Source of the DNA: Plantago ovata
Taxonomy: Eukaryota > Streptophyta > Magnoliopsida > Lamiales > Plantaginaceae
Assembly (NCBI GenBank): GCA_028274465.1
Contig: CM051458.1
Location: forward strand, 15,019,566 to 15,083,565
Length of the DNA stretch: 64,000 nucleotides
Direction of reading: 5' to 3'
Shown here: one piece after another, positions 1 through 10,627 of the stretch
How the letters are laid out: the number at the start of each line of letters is the position of its first letter
How positions within the stretch are numbered: the first letter of the stretch is position 1
Position numbers and translations under genes: made by a program
The notes under the pieces: generated by a model
The model's database searches: none
Seen by the model: the letters and a program-made list of their open reading frames with translations, nothing else
Told to the model about the DNA's origin: nothing

Positions 1-1051
1 AGTTACATAATTAATCAAGCACTGACATGCATTTGTTCGAAGGCAACAACTTGGCTTGTTTCAGGTATCCTTGAGAAAAGGGAACATTACACTACTGCCT
101 TTACTAGATACTTAGAAAATAAGCTTAGCCATCTTGGTCAAACAATTACATCTAGTTCCATTTTTTCATATTTTGATTGACAATGAAAGCAGTTATGCCC
201 CCAACATATTCCTAATTAAGAAAGGGAAAAAGTAAAATGAAACTTTTTTCAACTTTTCCTCCCTTTCTTTCTAGATAACCCTTTTCCAAATGAAAGCTTG
301 CTATGCCCTTTATTGTTATATTTCAATTTTCTGAAGGAACGCTTGCTATGCCACAGGTCGGAATCTGTACTCTGCCAAGAATGGGCGGAGTTTGGAGCTC
401 CTCTATACCATTAAAAGAAGTACAAAACAATACAAAACAATAATACAACATAATGTTTTTATTTGGTCAAGTTGGGTTTTTGTGCAATGTTGTGGAAATG
501 TGATGTGGGTGATTTTGGGCCACGTGGTCCATGAACTTATTCATAGACTAGGTCTCTAGTACAGAATGTTCCTGTTAAGTGGGGTAATTTTTGTTTCCCC
601 TAAAATGAAGAGGTTTATTTGTAACGGTTGATTAAACTTTTACATTCTCAATAAAAATGAGGTCAAAAGGTTTTTCATTAATTTTTTTTTGGCTGGACAT
701 TATTGCTGGCTTTTCGACCTAGATGTAATAAAATTAAATTAGTCGGCAATTCCATGTAAGTTTACTAAGGTGGACCAACCTGCTGTGTGAGCATGTAACA
801 GTATATAAGGGTATTCACAATTCTCCCTTGTAAATAAAGTTGCACTGCAAGGTGAACATTTCTATGAACTTTTTCTTTTTCGAAATCACATGCTAGTTCT
901 CTGGACTGCGCCACACCTGCTTGAATAGCATAACATTGCATATCTTTGTATATTCCACTTCAACATGAGTGTCATTGTGGTTGGTTTTGTTTTATACATG
1001 GGGCAAGACTCAAGAGTATAACAAATATTTACCAGGCTCCTCTGATTTCAG
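1..1051 (+). other. Non-coding upstream stretch or large intron of the DOT2-like gene
   Basis: AT-rich sequence with no recognisable coding segment on either strand. It ends in a splice acceptor (AG at 1050-1051) that opens the first recognisable DOT2 exon, so at least its right end is intron. The part around 490-910 has the look of an LTR or promoter: CCACGTGG at 520-527, TATATAAG at 802-809 and AATAAA at 833-838. No terminal repeats or target-site duplication were found to prove an element. The N-terminal part expected of the protein is not visible here. Confidence 0.5.
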
Positions 1052-4000
1052 AATGCGGGAAGAACGGCTGAAGAAGTATACAGGTGCTAGTGAGGTTCGT
1101 CATGGGTTAGTAAGAGCAGAAAACTTGAAGAGAAGAGAAATTCTGCGAAGGAGAAAGCGCTGCAACTTTCTAGAATATTTGAAGAGCAGGTGATTTTGTC
1201 AATTTGTTCAGTTTGTAAATTTTGGATTTTTGAAAAGCAGACCTTTTTTTTTATTTGATATTTTCTTTAGGATGGAGTCAACTTTGTCTGAAGTTAGCTC
1301 ACAATCTTCTTTTGTATCTAACAGGATAATATGAATGATGGAGATAGTGATGATGATGCACCAGTGAAACACACGACTGGTATACTCACTGTTTAACACA
1401 CATATAATGTGCTGACGGATAAATTAGTTTATTAATTCTGCATATCCCTAACAACTTTTGGCATTCTGTTTTTGTAGCCTTTAAAAACATACTGCGCATT
1501 TCTATCTCTATATGCTACATGATGTTTTACATGAAAATATTCATGTTTCGTGCTACTTGTAACACTGAGTCCACTTTCGTGCTAAACATCCTTATTTCCC
1601 AATTTATATCTTACATTTTGCCATACGATCTTGTTATCAGATGATTTAGGTGGGGTCAGAATTCTTCATGGGTTAGATAAGGTAATTCAAGGTGGGGCTG
1701 TGGTTTTGACGCTCAAAGATCAAAGCATACTTGCTGACGGTGACATTAATGAAGGTAATGTACACTTTTGACCCTTATTGCTTTTACTGCTGATTTCGCC
1801 CTTCTTCATCCTCCAGGGTATTTTCTGCGCTCAGATTTCCTAAGGTGACGCTACATTGTTTATACCAGAGGTTGATATGCTTGAGAATGTGGAAATGGGA
1901 GAGCAAAAGCGGAGAAATGAGGCTTATAAGGCTGCGAAGAAGAAGAATGTTTATGATGACATTGATGAGTAAGAATAATCAAATATCATCCTCAGATACT
2001 CTGACACTTCTATTCATGCTATAGATGCTGACTTATCTCTTCTTTCTCCTAATTTTATTTTAGATTCAATGGTGGTTTTGAGAAGAAAATGCTTCCACAA
2101 TATGATGATCCGGTAGCAGATGAGGTTCACTATTATCTCTTTAGCCTCGTTTTCTGTCCATCTACACATATTTTTGTATTACTTATGTGCTTCTCATTGC
2201 AGGGAGTGACTCTTGATTCAAGTGGACATTTCACTGGTGAGGCTGAAAGGAAATTGGAAGAGGTACTTTCTTTGTGTTGAAATGTAGACTCTGTATAAAA
2301 TAAGATTATGATGACATGGTTTGAATTTAAATGACAGCTTCGGAGAAGAATCCAGGGGAGTTACTCAACCAGTCTGGCAGAGGATCTCAATTCAACTGTT
2401 AAGATCTCAACAGATTATTTGACACAAGAAGAAATGCTGAAATTTAAGAAACCAAAGAAGAAGAAGTCCTTGAGAAAAAAGGAGAAGCTCGACATAGATG
2501 CGCTTGAAGCTGAGGCTGTGTCTGCTGGATTAGGTTCTCGTGATCTTGGATCGCGCAACAATGGGAGAAGGCAAAATCTAAGAGAGGAACAAGATAGGAT
2601 TGATGCTGAAATGAGGAAAAATGCTTATCAGTCAGCATTAGCCAAAGCAGACGAGGCATCTAAAGCACTCCGACTGGAGTCAACACATTTGAAACAGGCT
2701 GAAGAAGATGAGGCTCCTGCATTTGGTGATGATGACGAAGAGCTCCACAAATCATTAGAGAGGGCAAGGAAAATAGCACTGAAAAAGCAAGATGGAGAAA
2801 AGTCTAGTTTGCCGGTATTATCTCTCCTATCTTCTTCCAACGTTGATGATTCAACTGCTGACGACAAATCAAATGAGTCTGGAGAACAGCACGAGAACAA
2901 GGTTGTCTTCACGGAAATGGAAGAATTTGTCTGGGGTCTCCAACAGGATGAAGGTACTCTCCTGTACTCGGATTCTTGCACTTGAAGTGGAAAGAAGAAC
3001 ACATATACTTGTGCTTTTTCATTTTTATTTTAGACTACCTGTATCTCTGGAGATGGATAATTTTTCTTTCCTAATAATTTTCTTTTTGCATTCTCAGAGA
3101 CGCAAAAGCCTGACCGTGAAGACGTTTTCATGGAGGAAGATAAGGCCCCTATTACTGCTGATCACGAGATGCAGGATGAAGATAGTGGCTGGACAGAGGT
3201 AAAAGAAACCATGATGGATGAGGTTTCTGATAAAGAGGATGAAAAAGAGGAGGTAGTTCCAGATGAAACAATTCATGAATCTGTTGTGGGTAAGGGCCTA
3301 GCTGCCACTCTGAGACTCCTAAAAGATAGAGGAGCACTTAAGGAAACTATTGAATGGGGTGGTAGAAACATGGATAAGAAAAAGAGCAAGCTTGTTGGCA
3401 TTCTTGATGAGAATGGCGAGAAGGAAATACACATTGAGAGGAGAGATGAGTATGGCCGAATTGTAAGTGCTCTCTTTATGCTTATTCACATGTTTTTCAG
3501 GGGTGAATCTTTACTTTTTGCATGTTTCTGTGATGTTCTTAATTCTTACTCCTACAACATAGAAACCATTAATACTGCCAATAATGTTTATCTATTATCC
3601 ATGTGAACATGTATATTCAATGGGATGATTGGTGATGGTTTCTAGTAAGCCAATCAAGTTTGTTTGAACTTGTGATTATACTCGTAGTTTATTTCTCTCT
3701 ATTCATCAGCTTAAGTGCTTAACTATATTGCACCATGTCATCTGTGTTAACAGAAACTACTCGAGTGAAATAAATACGTTTGCAAGTATTTATTGCATTT
3801 TCTGTTCGGGTTAATTGCATATTTCGTCCCTTAAGTCCCCGTCCACTTCGCTTTTGGTCCCAACTTTTCGCGAACTGGCGCACTTGGTCCCCTAAACCGT
3901 ATAAAACGCCGTAGATTCGCGTGTATTTTGCTGGAGCGGCTGCACAGTCATTGTATACACTCCACATCACGTCCATGTCATGCCCCGTCAGCTGTGTTTG

Positions 4001-5719
4001 GTCTCCAATTGGATTAGGGCTAGAGCACAACCAAACAAGAACTGGAAGCTGTGTCAGTTTCCGTTGAAATCTGGTGTTATAAGAAATCGGGAAGAAATTT
4101 GCCCGTTTCAGTGTCAGTTTCCGTTGATGTCAGTTTATAGTTCTGAGAACCGACTGCGAAATGTATAGTTCGGTCTTGGTGATGAGATTCTCCTCGGAGT
4201 ACTCTTCTGTCATCTCGAGATACTCTCCGGCGCAGCGGAGGGGAGCGGCGTTGGTGGCGGAGATGTCGATTTTGACGCCGTAACAGAATTTAGCGGCGGT
4301 TTCAAATGAATCAGAACCGCCTGGGAAATCTGGGAGTGTGATATGAAAGTTTTCGGTTTCGTCTTCATCTTCGTCAGGCTCTTGGTGAATTTCATGACTG
4401 TCGTTGTCGTCGTCGAATTTGTCGTCTGAGTGTTTTTGGAATTTTCCAGTTCTTGTTTGGTTGTGCTCTTGCTCTGTTATGCGGTCGTGCAGCTTTCGGC
4501 TTTTCGACATCAACGGAAACTGACACAGCTGACGGGGAAGAAATCTGTGTCAGTTTCAAACAAAAAAATCTGGTGTTATAAGAAATCGGGAAGAAATTCG
4601 CCCGTTTTAAGTTCGTCAGGTCGCGCTCTGTACGAACTTAATTCAGTTCGTCTATCACCCAGTCATCATCGTCGTCCACATCAGCGCCAACTCACCGTAT
4701 AGGACCGTATGCAAAAAAGTAGGGACCAAATACGAAGTGGACGGGGACTTAAGGGACGAAATCTACGATTAACCCTTTTCTGTTCTCAGCAAATACTCGA
4801 GTGAAATGCTGTTATCCCAGCAAGTATTTATTGAAATCTTTCTGTTGTAACAGTTAACGTTAAATGAATCTTATCGTGTGCTTTCACATAAGTTTCATGG
4901 TAAAGAGCCCGGAAAAATGAAAAGAGAGAAGCGCATGCGGCAGTATCAGGAGGAAATGAAGATAAAGCGGATGCAAAATGCAGATACACCATCCCATTCA
5001 GTTGAAAGAATGAGGGAAGCTCAAGCTAAGCTTCAAACGCCTTATCTTATATTAAGTGGGAATGTCAAACCAGGGTATGTTACTCATACTATCATATTAG
5101 TCTTCTTTCGCATGTGAAAATATGTGTGATAAAACCTGAAAACTTTCTCACTGAAAACTAGTGCACTTGTATTTTGGGTGAATAGTACAAACAAATCTAA
5201 AAGGGAAAAACTGAAAAACAATATGGTGTACACATCTGCTGTGTAACCAGTTTTTGCAATTACCAGTTAGGTTAGATGCGATTTGTCTAGTTGATTCTAT
5301 ATTTGTAGTAATAATCTGTTATTTATTTATTTATGTTATTATTTCTATGCAGGCAAAGTAGCAATCCCAGAAGTGGTTATGCAACTGTAGAGAAAGACCT
5401 AGTTGGAAGCTTGACCCCCATGCTTGGTGATGCTAAGGTAGGCGATGGCAAGATTTTGGGTTTTTTTCTCCTCTATTTTATTGAAGTATCTCTTTGTTCA
5501 AGGGTTTAAGTTGAGGATTAGTTAGCCACTCCCTTATCGGTCCTTTGACATTTAGACCAATATTCATTAATAGTCTGTAGTTGTTTTTGTTTTCTGATTC
5601 GTAGCTTGTTTTGTAATTTGACTCAATATTTTGTATTACAGGTGGGGCATTTCTTAAACATCAAGCGCAGGCCTGATTCTGAAGCTTCTGCTGCATCCCG
5701 AAAGAAGCCTAAAACTTGA
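1052..5719 (+). CDS. DOT2: DOT2/MDF-like U4/U6.U5 tri-snRNP-associated protein 1 (SART-1 family), C-terminal exons
   Basis: The spliced product matches the plant SART-1 family (DOT2/MERISTEM-DEFECTIVE, human SART1/Snu66), a nuclear U4/U6.U5 tri-snRNP protein needed for spliceosome activation. Exons read as 1052-1189, 1325-1379, 1641-1754, 1869-1968, 2064-2124, 2203-2262, 2338-2953, 3098-3462, 4854-5074, 5353-5437 and 5642-5719, nearly all with GT-AG borders and matching phases. Family landmarks in order are VRILHGLDK, GGAVVLTLKDQSILADGD, KMLPQYDDP, FTGEAERKLEE, FKKPKKKKSLRKKEKLD, VFTEMEEFVWGLQ, VPDETIHESVVGKGL, WGGRNMDKKKSKLVG, LSHKFHGKEPGKMK and the C-terminal KRRPDSEASAASRKKPKT. The RS-rich N-terminus expected in the family is not in the window. 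One base appears to be missing in the first exon near 1096-1101, where SEV and SWVSKSRKLEEKRN are in different frames. The rest is open, so a sequencing error is more likely than decay. The intron 3463-4853 holds a transposon. Confidence 0.9.
3808..4775. mobile_element. Pack-MULE (non-autonomous Mutator-like element) in a DOT2 intron
   Basis: A 968-bp insertion bounded by long terminal inverted repeats. The left end GGGTTAATTGCATATTTCGT continues with CCCTTAAGTCCCCGTCCACT, and the right end at 4733-4775 is its near-perfect reverse complement. It is flanked by a perfect 10-bp duplication, ttttctgttc, at 3798-3807 and 4776-4785. A 9-11 bp duplication with TIRs of this length is the Mutator signature. 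There is no transposase. The interior holds a gene fragment (separate entry), an internal inverted repeat (4024-4048 against 4439-4464) and a direct repeat (about 4069-4108 and 4566-4606). Lying inside an intron, it is probably tolerated by splicing. Confidence 0.9.
4130..4440 (-). pseudogene. Captured fragment of a BTB/NPH3-domain gene inside the Pack-MULE
   Basis: The minus strand reads a peptide with the hallmark join between the BTB and NPH3 parts of NPH3/RPT2-like proteins: an acidic linker (EPDEDEDETEN), then FHITLPDFPGGSDSFETAAK, then FCYGVKIDISATNAAPLRCA and GEYLEMTEEYSEENLITKTE. Full family members are 550-700 residues, act as CUL3 adaptors and work in phototropin or auxin-transport signalling. 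Only about 100 residues are present, so this is a transduplicated piece and not a gene. It sits antisense to the host DOT2 gene, so an antisense transcript is possible but is not shown by the sequence. Confidence 0.85.
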
Positions 5720-6940
5720 ACCATGAGACATTTCATGCATACCGATATGCTACCAGGCATAATTTTTGTTCTTGCTACTCGTTGGTCTGTTAGCGAACAT
5801 CAAATTTTTATCGTATACTTGGCTTTTGACTATTAAAACTTCACAATGAATACAGCACTTCATTGTTCATTTCACCCTTTTATAAAAGAATGGCATACTG
5901 CATATTGTGTAGCATTTAATTTCTTCCAGTACTCCGACAGACTTGTAGATATGACGTTGTACAGCAATTAATTGTTTGAGTTCAAGATTATGCCTGGTTT
6001 GAGATACCACTTCAGTTTATTTCTACTAAAGTGAAGTTGAATGAAATCTGAAGTTGCAACAAATGTAAGATAGATCTGGCATTTCTTGGGTATGGGACTG
6101 ACCTCTTTGTGCAGGGGTAACTATAGACCTTACTTAGCAGTATTGATTTTCATTCAAACGAATAATGTCAGTAGAATGAATGAAACGTGAAACTTTTTGC
6201 TAACTTGGTCCGCAGCATAGGAGAGTCATCTTTCACAAGTGATGCTTACAAGTTGTTGACTTAGTATATTCCCGAAAAGGAATCATCAGATCACAGTCGT
6301 ATGCAGTAACCCTCAAACAGGCTGGATGTTGCGCAACCATTTGGTGTTGGTTTCACTCTATTTTTCTTTTTTCAAAAATGTTTAGTGTCACCATAAAAGT
6401 CTGGTGTTTAATGAGTGTGTGTACCGATCAGGTCTAGCTCAATTGGTTAGAGTGAGGTGTCATGACATAGGTTCAATTCTCGTCAAGTACGGAATTATTT
6501 ATAGTTTATTACTAGCTTTGTAATGCTACTTGTCACGATTATTAAAAAAAATAATGAGTGTATGTGTGGGGGGTTTCTCCAAATATTTTTTTTTAGATAA
6601 TTAGATATTCTTTTATGTCATGGACTCATGATCATGAAATTGAAAGTCTGATATATATAAATTGTTGCATCTTGTTTCAACTTTTATTAAGTAATCAAAA
6701 CTGGAAGTCTTTTTGAAAAGTATCTTGTACACCTTACCAATTGATCTTTTAATAAGCCATGTTAAAGGTATGTACTTAATTGAATATGCAACCTTGAACT
6801 ACCAGCCGAGTAGGATCAAAGTCGTGACTGCATTACTTAATTAAATAAATTAACACAGTTTACTTTTGAGAATAATAATTTGATGAACGCATATAATTAT
6901 GCAAATTGCAGACAGACACCACATACATACGCATACAACT
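5720..6940. other. Intergenic region between DOT2 and the GDSL gene
   Basis: AT-rich sequence without coding potential. The first 200-300 bases are presumably the DOT2 3' UTR. The only structured piece is the SINE at 6423-6551. The last 300 bases, with several AT-rich stretches, would hold the promoter of the GDSL gene; I could not fix a TATA box. Confidence 0.55.
6423..6551 (+). mobile_element. Short tRNA-derived SINE with target-site duplications
   Basis: The head contains polymerase III promoter boxes: box A TAGCTCAATTGG at 6435-6446 and box B GGTTCAATTCT at 6470-6480, spaced as in a tRNA gene. There is no tRNA acceptor stem or anticodon structure, so it is not a functional tRNA gene. The body ends in attattaaaaaaaa. 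It is flanked by near-identical copies of taatgagtgtgtgt (6409-6422 and from 6552, one mismatch), the direct repeats expected of LINE-assisted insertion. At about 129 bp it is short for a plant SINE. Confidence 0.75.
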
Positions 6941-8374
6941 ATGGTCGGTCCGGAAATGGGTCGCCCGAGCTTCGTGTTATTCGGGTCATCAATAGTTAAG
7001 ATGTGCTATAGAGAGGGCGGATGGGGCTGCATTCTCTCCGACCTCTATGCCCTCAAGGTACATACATTCCTGTTCCAACTAGCTAGCTACTTTATGTTTC
7101 TCCCAGTTTAAGATGGAAAATTATAATGGATGAGAGACGGTTAATTTCCATTTGAAGCAAACAGAGTTTGGAGTTCATTTTGATTTTGTCTATTAGTACA
7201 CTATGTTTCAGAGTCAAAGAACAGATGAATATTTGTTGCCTTGATTAGGACATATGTACATATATTCGAAAATCGATCATTTTCTTGTAGGCGGATATAG
7301 TACTGCGAGGATACTCTGGTTGGAACACAAGGTTGGCTCTTGAAGCACTGAATCACATTTTCCCCAAGGTAGAGTACTTGTTAGTATCCTGCAGACACAG
7401 TGGAAGTGACAACGATTCGTATATTTAAGACAATAAGCAAAACGACAGCTTCAAATAAGCCTCTGGTGTTTAATTTCAGGATGCAACTTGTCAGCCTTCT
7501 CTGGTGATCGTATATTTTGGTGGTAACGATTCATTGCCACCTCACCGCAGTGGACTAGGCTCTCATGTCCCCATCCCTGAATATGTTGATAATATGAGAA
7601 AAATTATTCTTCATATCAAGGTAAATCCACTTTCTTAATTATAATGGTTCTTGCTTTTACATTTCGAATTGAACCATATATAACATATATTCTGTGACAA
7701 TCTCAGAGCCTCTCAGACAAGACGCGGATAATATGTTTAACTTGTCCACCATTCAGCGAAGGGATATTCCGTGAACGTTTTGGGTACTGCAATATTGCAA
7801 ATTGCAATCCAACCATAACTCAGTTACATCCTTAATTATATCCATGTTGTTATTTCATAAGAAATAGAAGATTATTCAGACTATGTCTCTTGGTTGATCA
7901 AAACCTGCAGGAATGCATATGGTGATCCATCCCCGATGAACCAAGTTCGTCTTACTTATTCTGACGCCTTACTAGAGTTGTGCCAGGAGTTGGATGTTGA
8001 GGCCATAGATTGTGGTCTGCTCTTCACCAAAGAGATGATTGCTTCATGTAAGTAATTATCTCGGCCTTCCATGTTTCACGTTAATTCCTTGATCCGATTT
8101 GCTCCCTTTGTTGGAGTGATGAGATGTGAATGTATGATTGTACATGTGCAGAGACATTATACATTTGTCAGCAGAAGGATGCAAAATAGTAGCCAAGGAG
8201 ATACTCAAAGTCCTGAGAAGGGTGAGTTGGGAACCAAGCCTGCATTGGTTATCAATGCCAGTTGAATTTCCAGAGGAATCACCTTACTATCCAGTAGGCC
8301 TTGACGGTAATAACTTCAACCCAAACGATGGTATTTTCACTGAAGATTGGCAGAAAGAGTGGGTCGATGTATGA
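6941..8374 (+). CDS. GDSL/SGNH esterase, CPRD49-like (isoamyl acetate-hydrolysing esterase family)
   Basis: Six exons read as 6941-7057, 7291-7368, 7480-7620, 7707-7783, 7911-8051 and 8152-8374, giving about 258 residues, the usual length of the small CPRD49-type SGNH hydrolases. SGNH blocks are visible: FVLFGSSIV (nucleophile Ser, with the GSS form typical of this subfamily), GYSGWNTR (block II Gly), VYFGGND (block III Asn) and KDIIHLSAEG (block V, DxxH with catalytic Asp and His). The start MVGPEMGRPSF fits the family. The donor AA|GTAATT at 8052 was chosen because the alternative GTAAGT at 8048 would lose the DxxH aspartate or create a stop. No signal peptide is evident. The family hydrolyses short acyl esters; the substrate here is unknown. 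All exons are open, so the gene looks intact. Confidence 0.87.
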
Positions 8375-9298
8375 TGATCATGCTGTGATCGATACATGTG
8401 TTATTGTAAAATTAAAGGATAAATTTCGATATTTTAGCTATGTGTATACGTGGAAGAACATAAGCATTCAGCCCTGCAGGCATTTCATTTGAACAATTAA
8501 TGTACTTGGTGTATCCTCAAACTGTTAATTTGTATTCAATTTGATATATGGTTTACAATTTTGAAGATCAAACGCGAACCACATGCTGCCGCGATTCGAG
8601 CCAGACACATTCTACTGCATGTACAGAACAGACAGCAAATTGGTATAGTATAGTAACATGCATCTGTTTGTGAACAAGTCCATATATTCATTCAGCAGCT
8701 ATAGAACTTACAAGATTTCCCCCCTTAAAGAGATGTATTCTTCTCCTACTGTTCTACATATATATATTCTCTTGTGTTCTTTTTATATGTATGTATACAG
8801 TCTGTTTAATTATATAGTAAAACTTTATAATATATATTTAGCAACAACTTGCTCCATCAATGCATGATTGGTTCATCATTCATCAACAGGATAATCAGCC
8901 ATATGGGATTCAGAGTTTGACTAAGCTGATTATGACTGGTAGTTTCACCAACTTTATATAATTAACTATATATATTTGGTAGTTTTATAAACATAAATCT
9001 GCATTAACAAAGTATAGACTATAGACTATAAATCTGACATGATCAGGAAAGCAAGCAAATGATTCTTGACTTAAAAAAGAGAGAAAAAATAAAATAAAAT
9101 TCTGGGCACATGGAACTATGGTAGTATTCTATTCATTTAATTAGCAAGCAAACTTAAATTAACATATTTTATGAATCATAATGGTGTTGGCTTCCTAGTT
9201 GTACTGAAACTTTAGAATATAGACACTTACTACTAGTTTATGAGAGTATCTTTGATGAGAAAAAGCATTCACCCTATGGCTGTCACTACCTGCAGGCT
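8375..9298. other. Intergenic region
   Basis: AT-rich, with several runs of alternating TA (for example near 8755-8770 and 8960-8980) and no coding segment, RNA gene or bounded repeat that I can support. The start presumably includes the GDSL 3' UTR. Confidence 0.5.
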
Positions 9299-10615
9299 CA
9301 ATATTGTCAATGACATCTCGGAGACGGACAAGGCTCCATCGCCAAACGACACTGTTGTAGGCACTGTCGACTTCAAAGGCCTGCCAGCTGCTCGATGAAA
9401 TACTGGCTGCTGGAAATCTGCGTCTTTCATCATCGGTATGTGTATCATGTACTAGTCATTGTTTTGAATATGAGTCATAGATCATATATAGGCTATGTTT
9501 TGGAAAACAATACTACTTTGATAATGTGTTTCATTCTTGATTACTAAGGTTACCGGTAGCTTATTGAATGGATGTTTTCAGCAGATTAGTCAGATGAGGT
9601 AGTTGGATCGGATGGTCTCAGCTGATCATGTAGTAACAGGACATTCGTGTGACCAATCTATAGTTATCGATCACTTGTTACATGTATGATTTCTCAGAAT
9701 CTTTAGCCATGCTATGATTAATTGATCTTCATATATTTTCAGGCGTGGAAATGGCGGAGAGATTCACATATTTTGGAATCCTCTCAAATTTAATCAGCTA
9801 CCTGACTGGCCCATTGGGACATTCCACTGCCACTGCAGCAGCTAATGTCCATGCTTGGAGTGGAGCCGCTTCCCTTTGGACGTTGTTAGGTGCTTTCTTG
9901 GCTGACTCGTTTTTGGGACGCTACAGGATGATTATCTTTGCAAGTCTGCTATACGTCTTGGTTAGATCATTAAGCACTCCATTCCTTATTTCCTTATATT
10001 TATTTCTGTCCTTTTAGGCATGCACATATAAGTACTTTTTAGTTGTACAATGTCATATTTTCTGATGGCACACAGGGACTTGGCAGCTTGTCTCTGTCTG
10101 CTGCGCTTCATTCCAAATGCAAAAACGAGTCGACATGTTCTCTTCCTCAACTTGAAATCATCATCTTCTTCTCGCTGTATCTAGTAGGATTTGCCCAAGG
10201 AGGTTATAAGCCATGCGTACAAGCTTTTGGAGCTGACCAATTCGATGATGAAGATCCAAGAGAGAGTATTTTAAAAAGTTACTTTTTCAACTGGTGGAAT
10301 TTTTCATTGAGCATTGCTGTCTTCGTAGCTTTCTTTGCAGTGAGCTACATTCAAGAAAACATTAGCTGGGAACTTGGAATTGGACTTCTCTGCAGCATCA
10401 TGTGCATTGGGCTACTTGTTTTCTTGCTTGGTTCAATGACTTATCGGTTTCCCATCGATCAATACTGATGAGAGAAACCCGTTTCTGAAAATTGGTCAGG
10501 TTTTTGTGAATGCAGCTAGAAACTGGAAAGTTTCTTGAATAGTCAAACACATTGATCAGGGAGCAGAAGAAGCCCAACCATTGCTGGCTAAAAACAATGA
10601 CAGCTTTAGGTAAAC
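9299..10615 (+). pseudogene. Broken NRT1/PTR (NPF5-type) transporter, 5' exons only
   Basis: Three exons of a plant NPF proton-coupled transporter are readable. Exon 1 is about 9299-9435 (TVVGTVDFKGLPAAR, then NTGCWKSASFIIG). Exon 2 is 9743-9960 (VEMAERFTYFGILSNLISYL, ADSFLGRYRMI). Exon 3 starts at 10076 (GYKPCVQAFGADQFD, SYFFNWWNFSLSIAV). The ExxER-type motif VEMAER and the FNWW motif are family hallmarks. Defects seen: an in-frame TGA at 9396-9398 where family members have Ser; no clear start codon in exon 1; a one-base shift near 10450-10460 before DERNPFLKIGQVFVNAARNW; a stop soon after; and loss of the rest of exon 3 and the last exon, including most of the 12 membrane helices. The sequence passes directly into retrotransposon gag at about 10615. 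Not functional. Confidence 0.88.
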
Positions 10616-10627
10616 TTAACTCAGCCT

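Noticed and set aside
969..1051. Open frame starting at 969 that runs into the DOT2 exon
   Set aside because: The segment before 1052 has no family match and ends in a good splice acceptor (tgatttcag); the homology begins exactly after it.
4430..4702. Plus-strand ORF in the Pack-MULE
   Set aside because: Overlaps the captured NPH3 fragment on the other strand and has no recognisable motif.
6431..6490. tRNA gene
   Set aside because: Box A and B are present but there is no acceptor stem, anticodon arm or CCA-side pairing, and target duplications flank a longer unit with an A-rich end.
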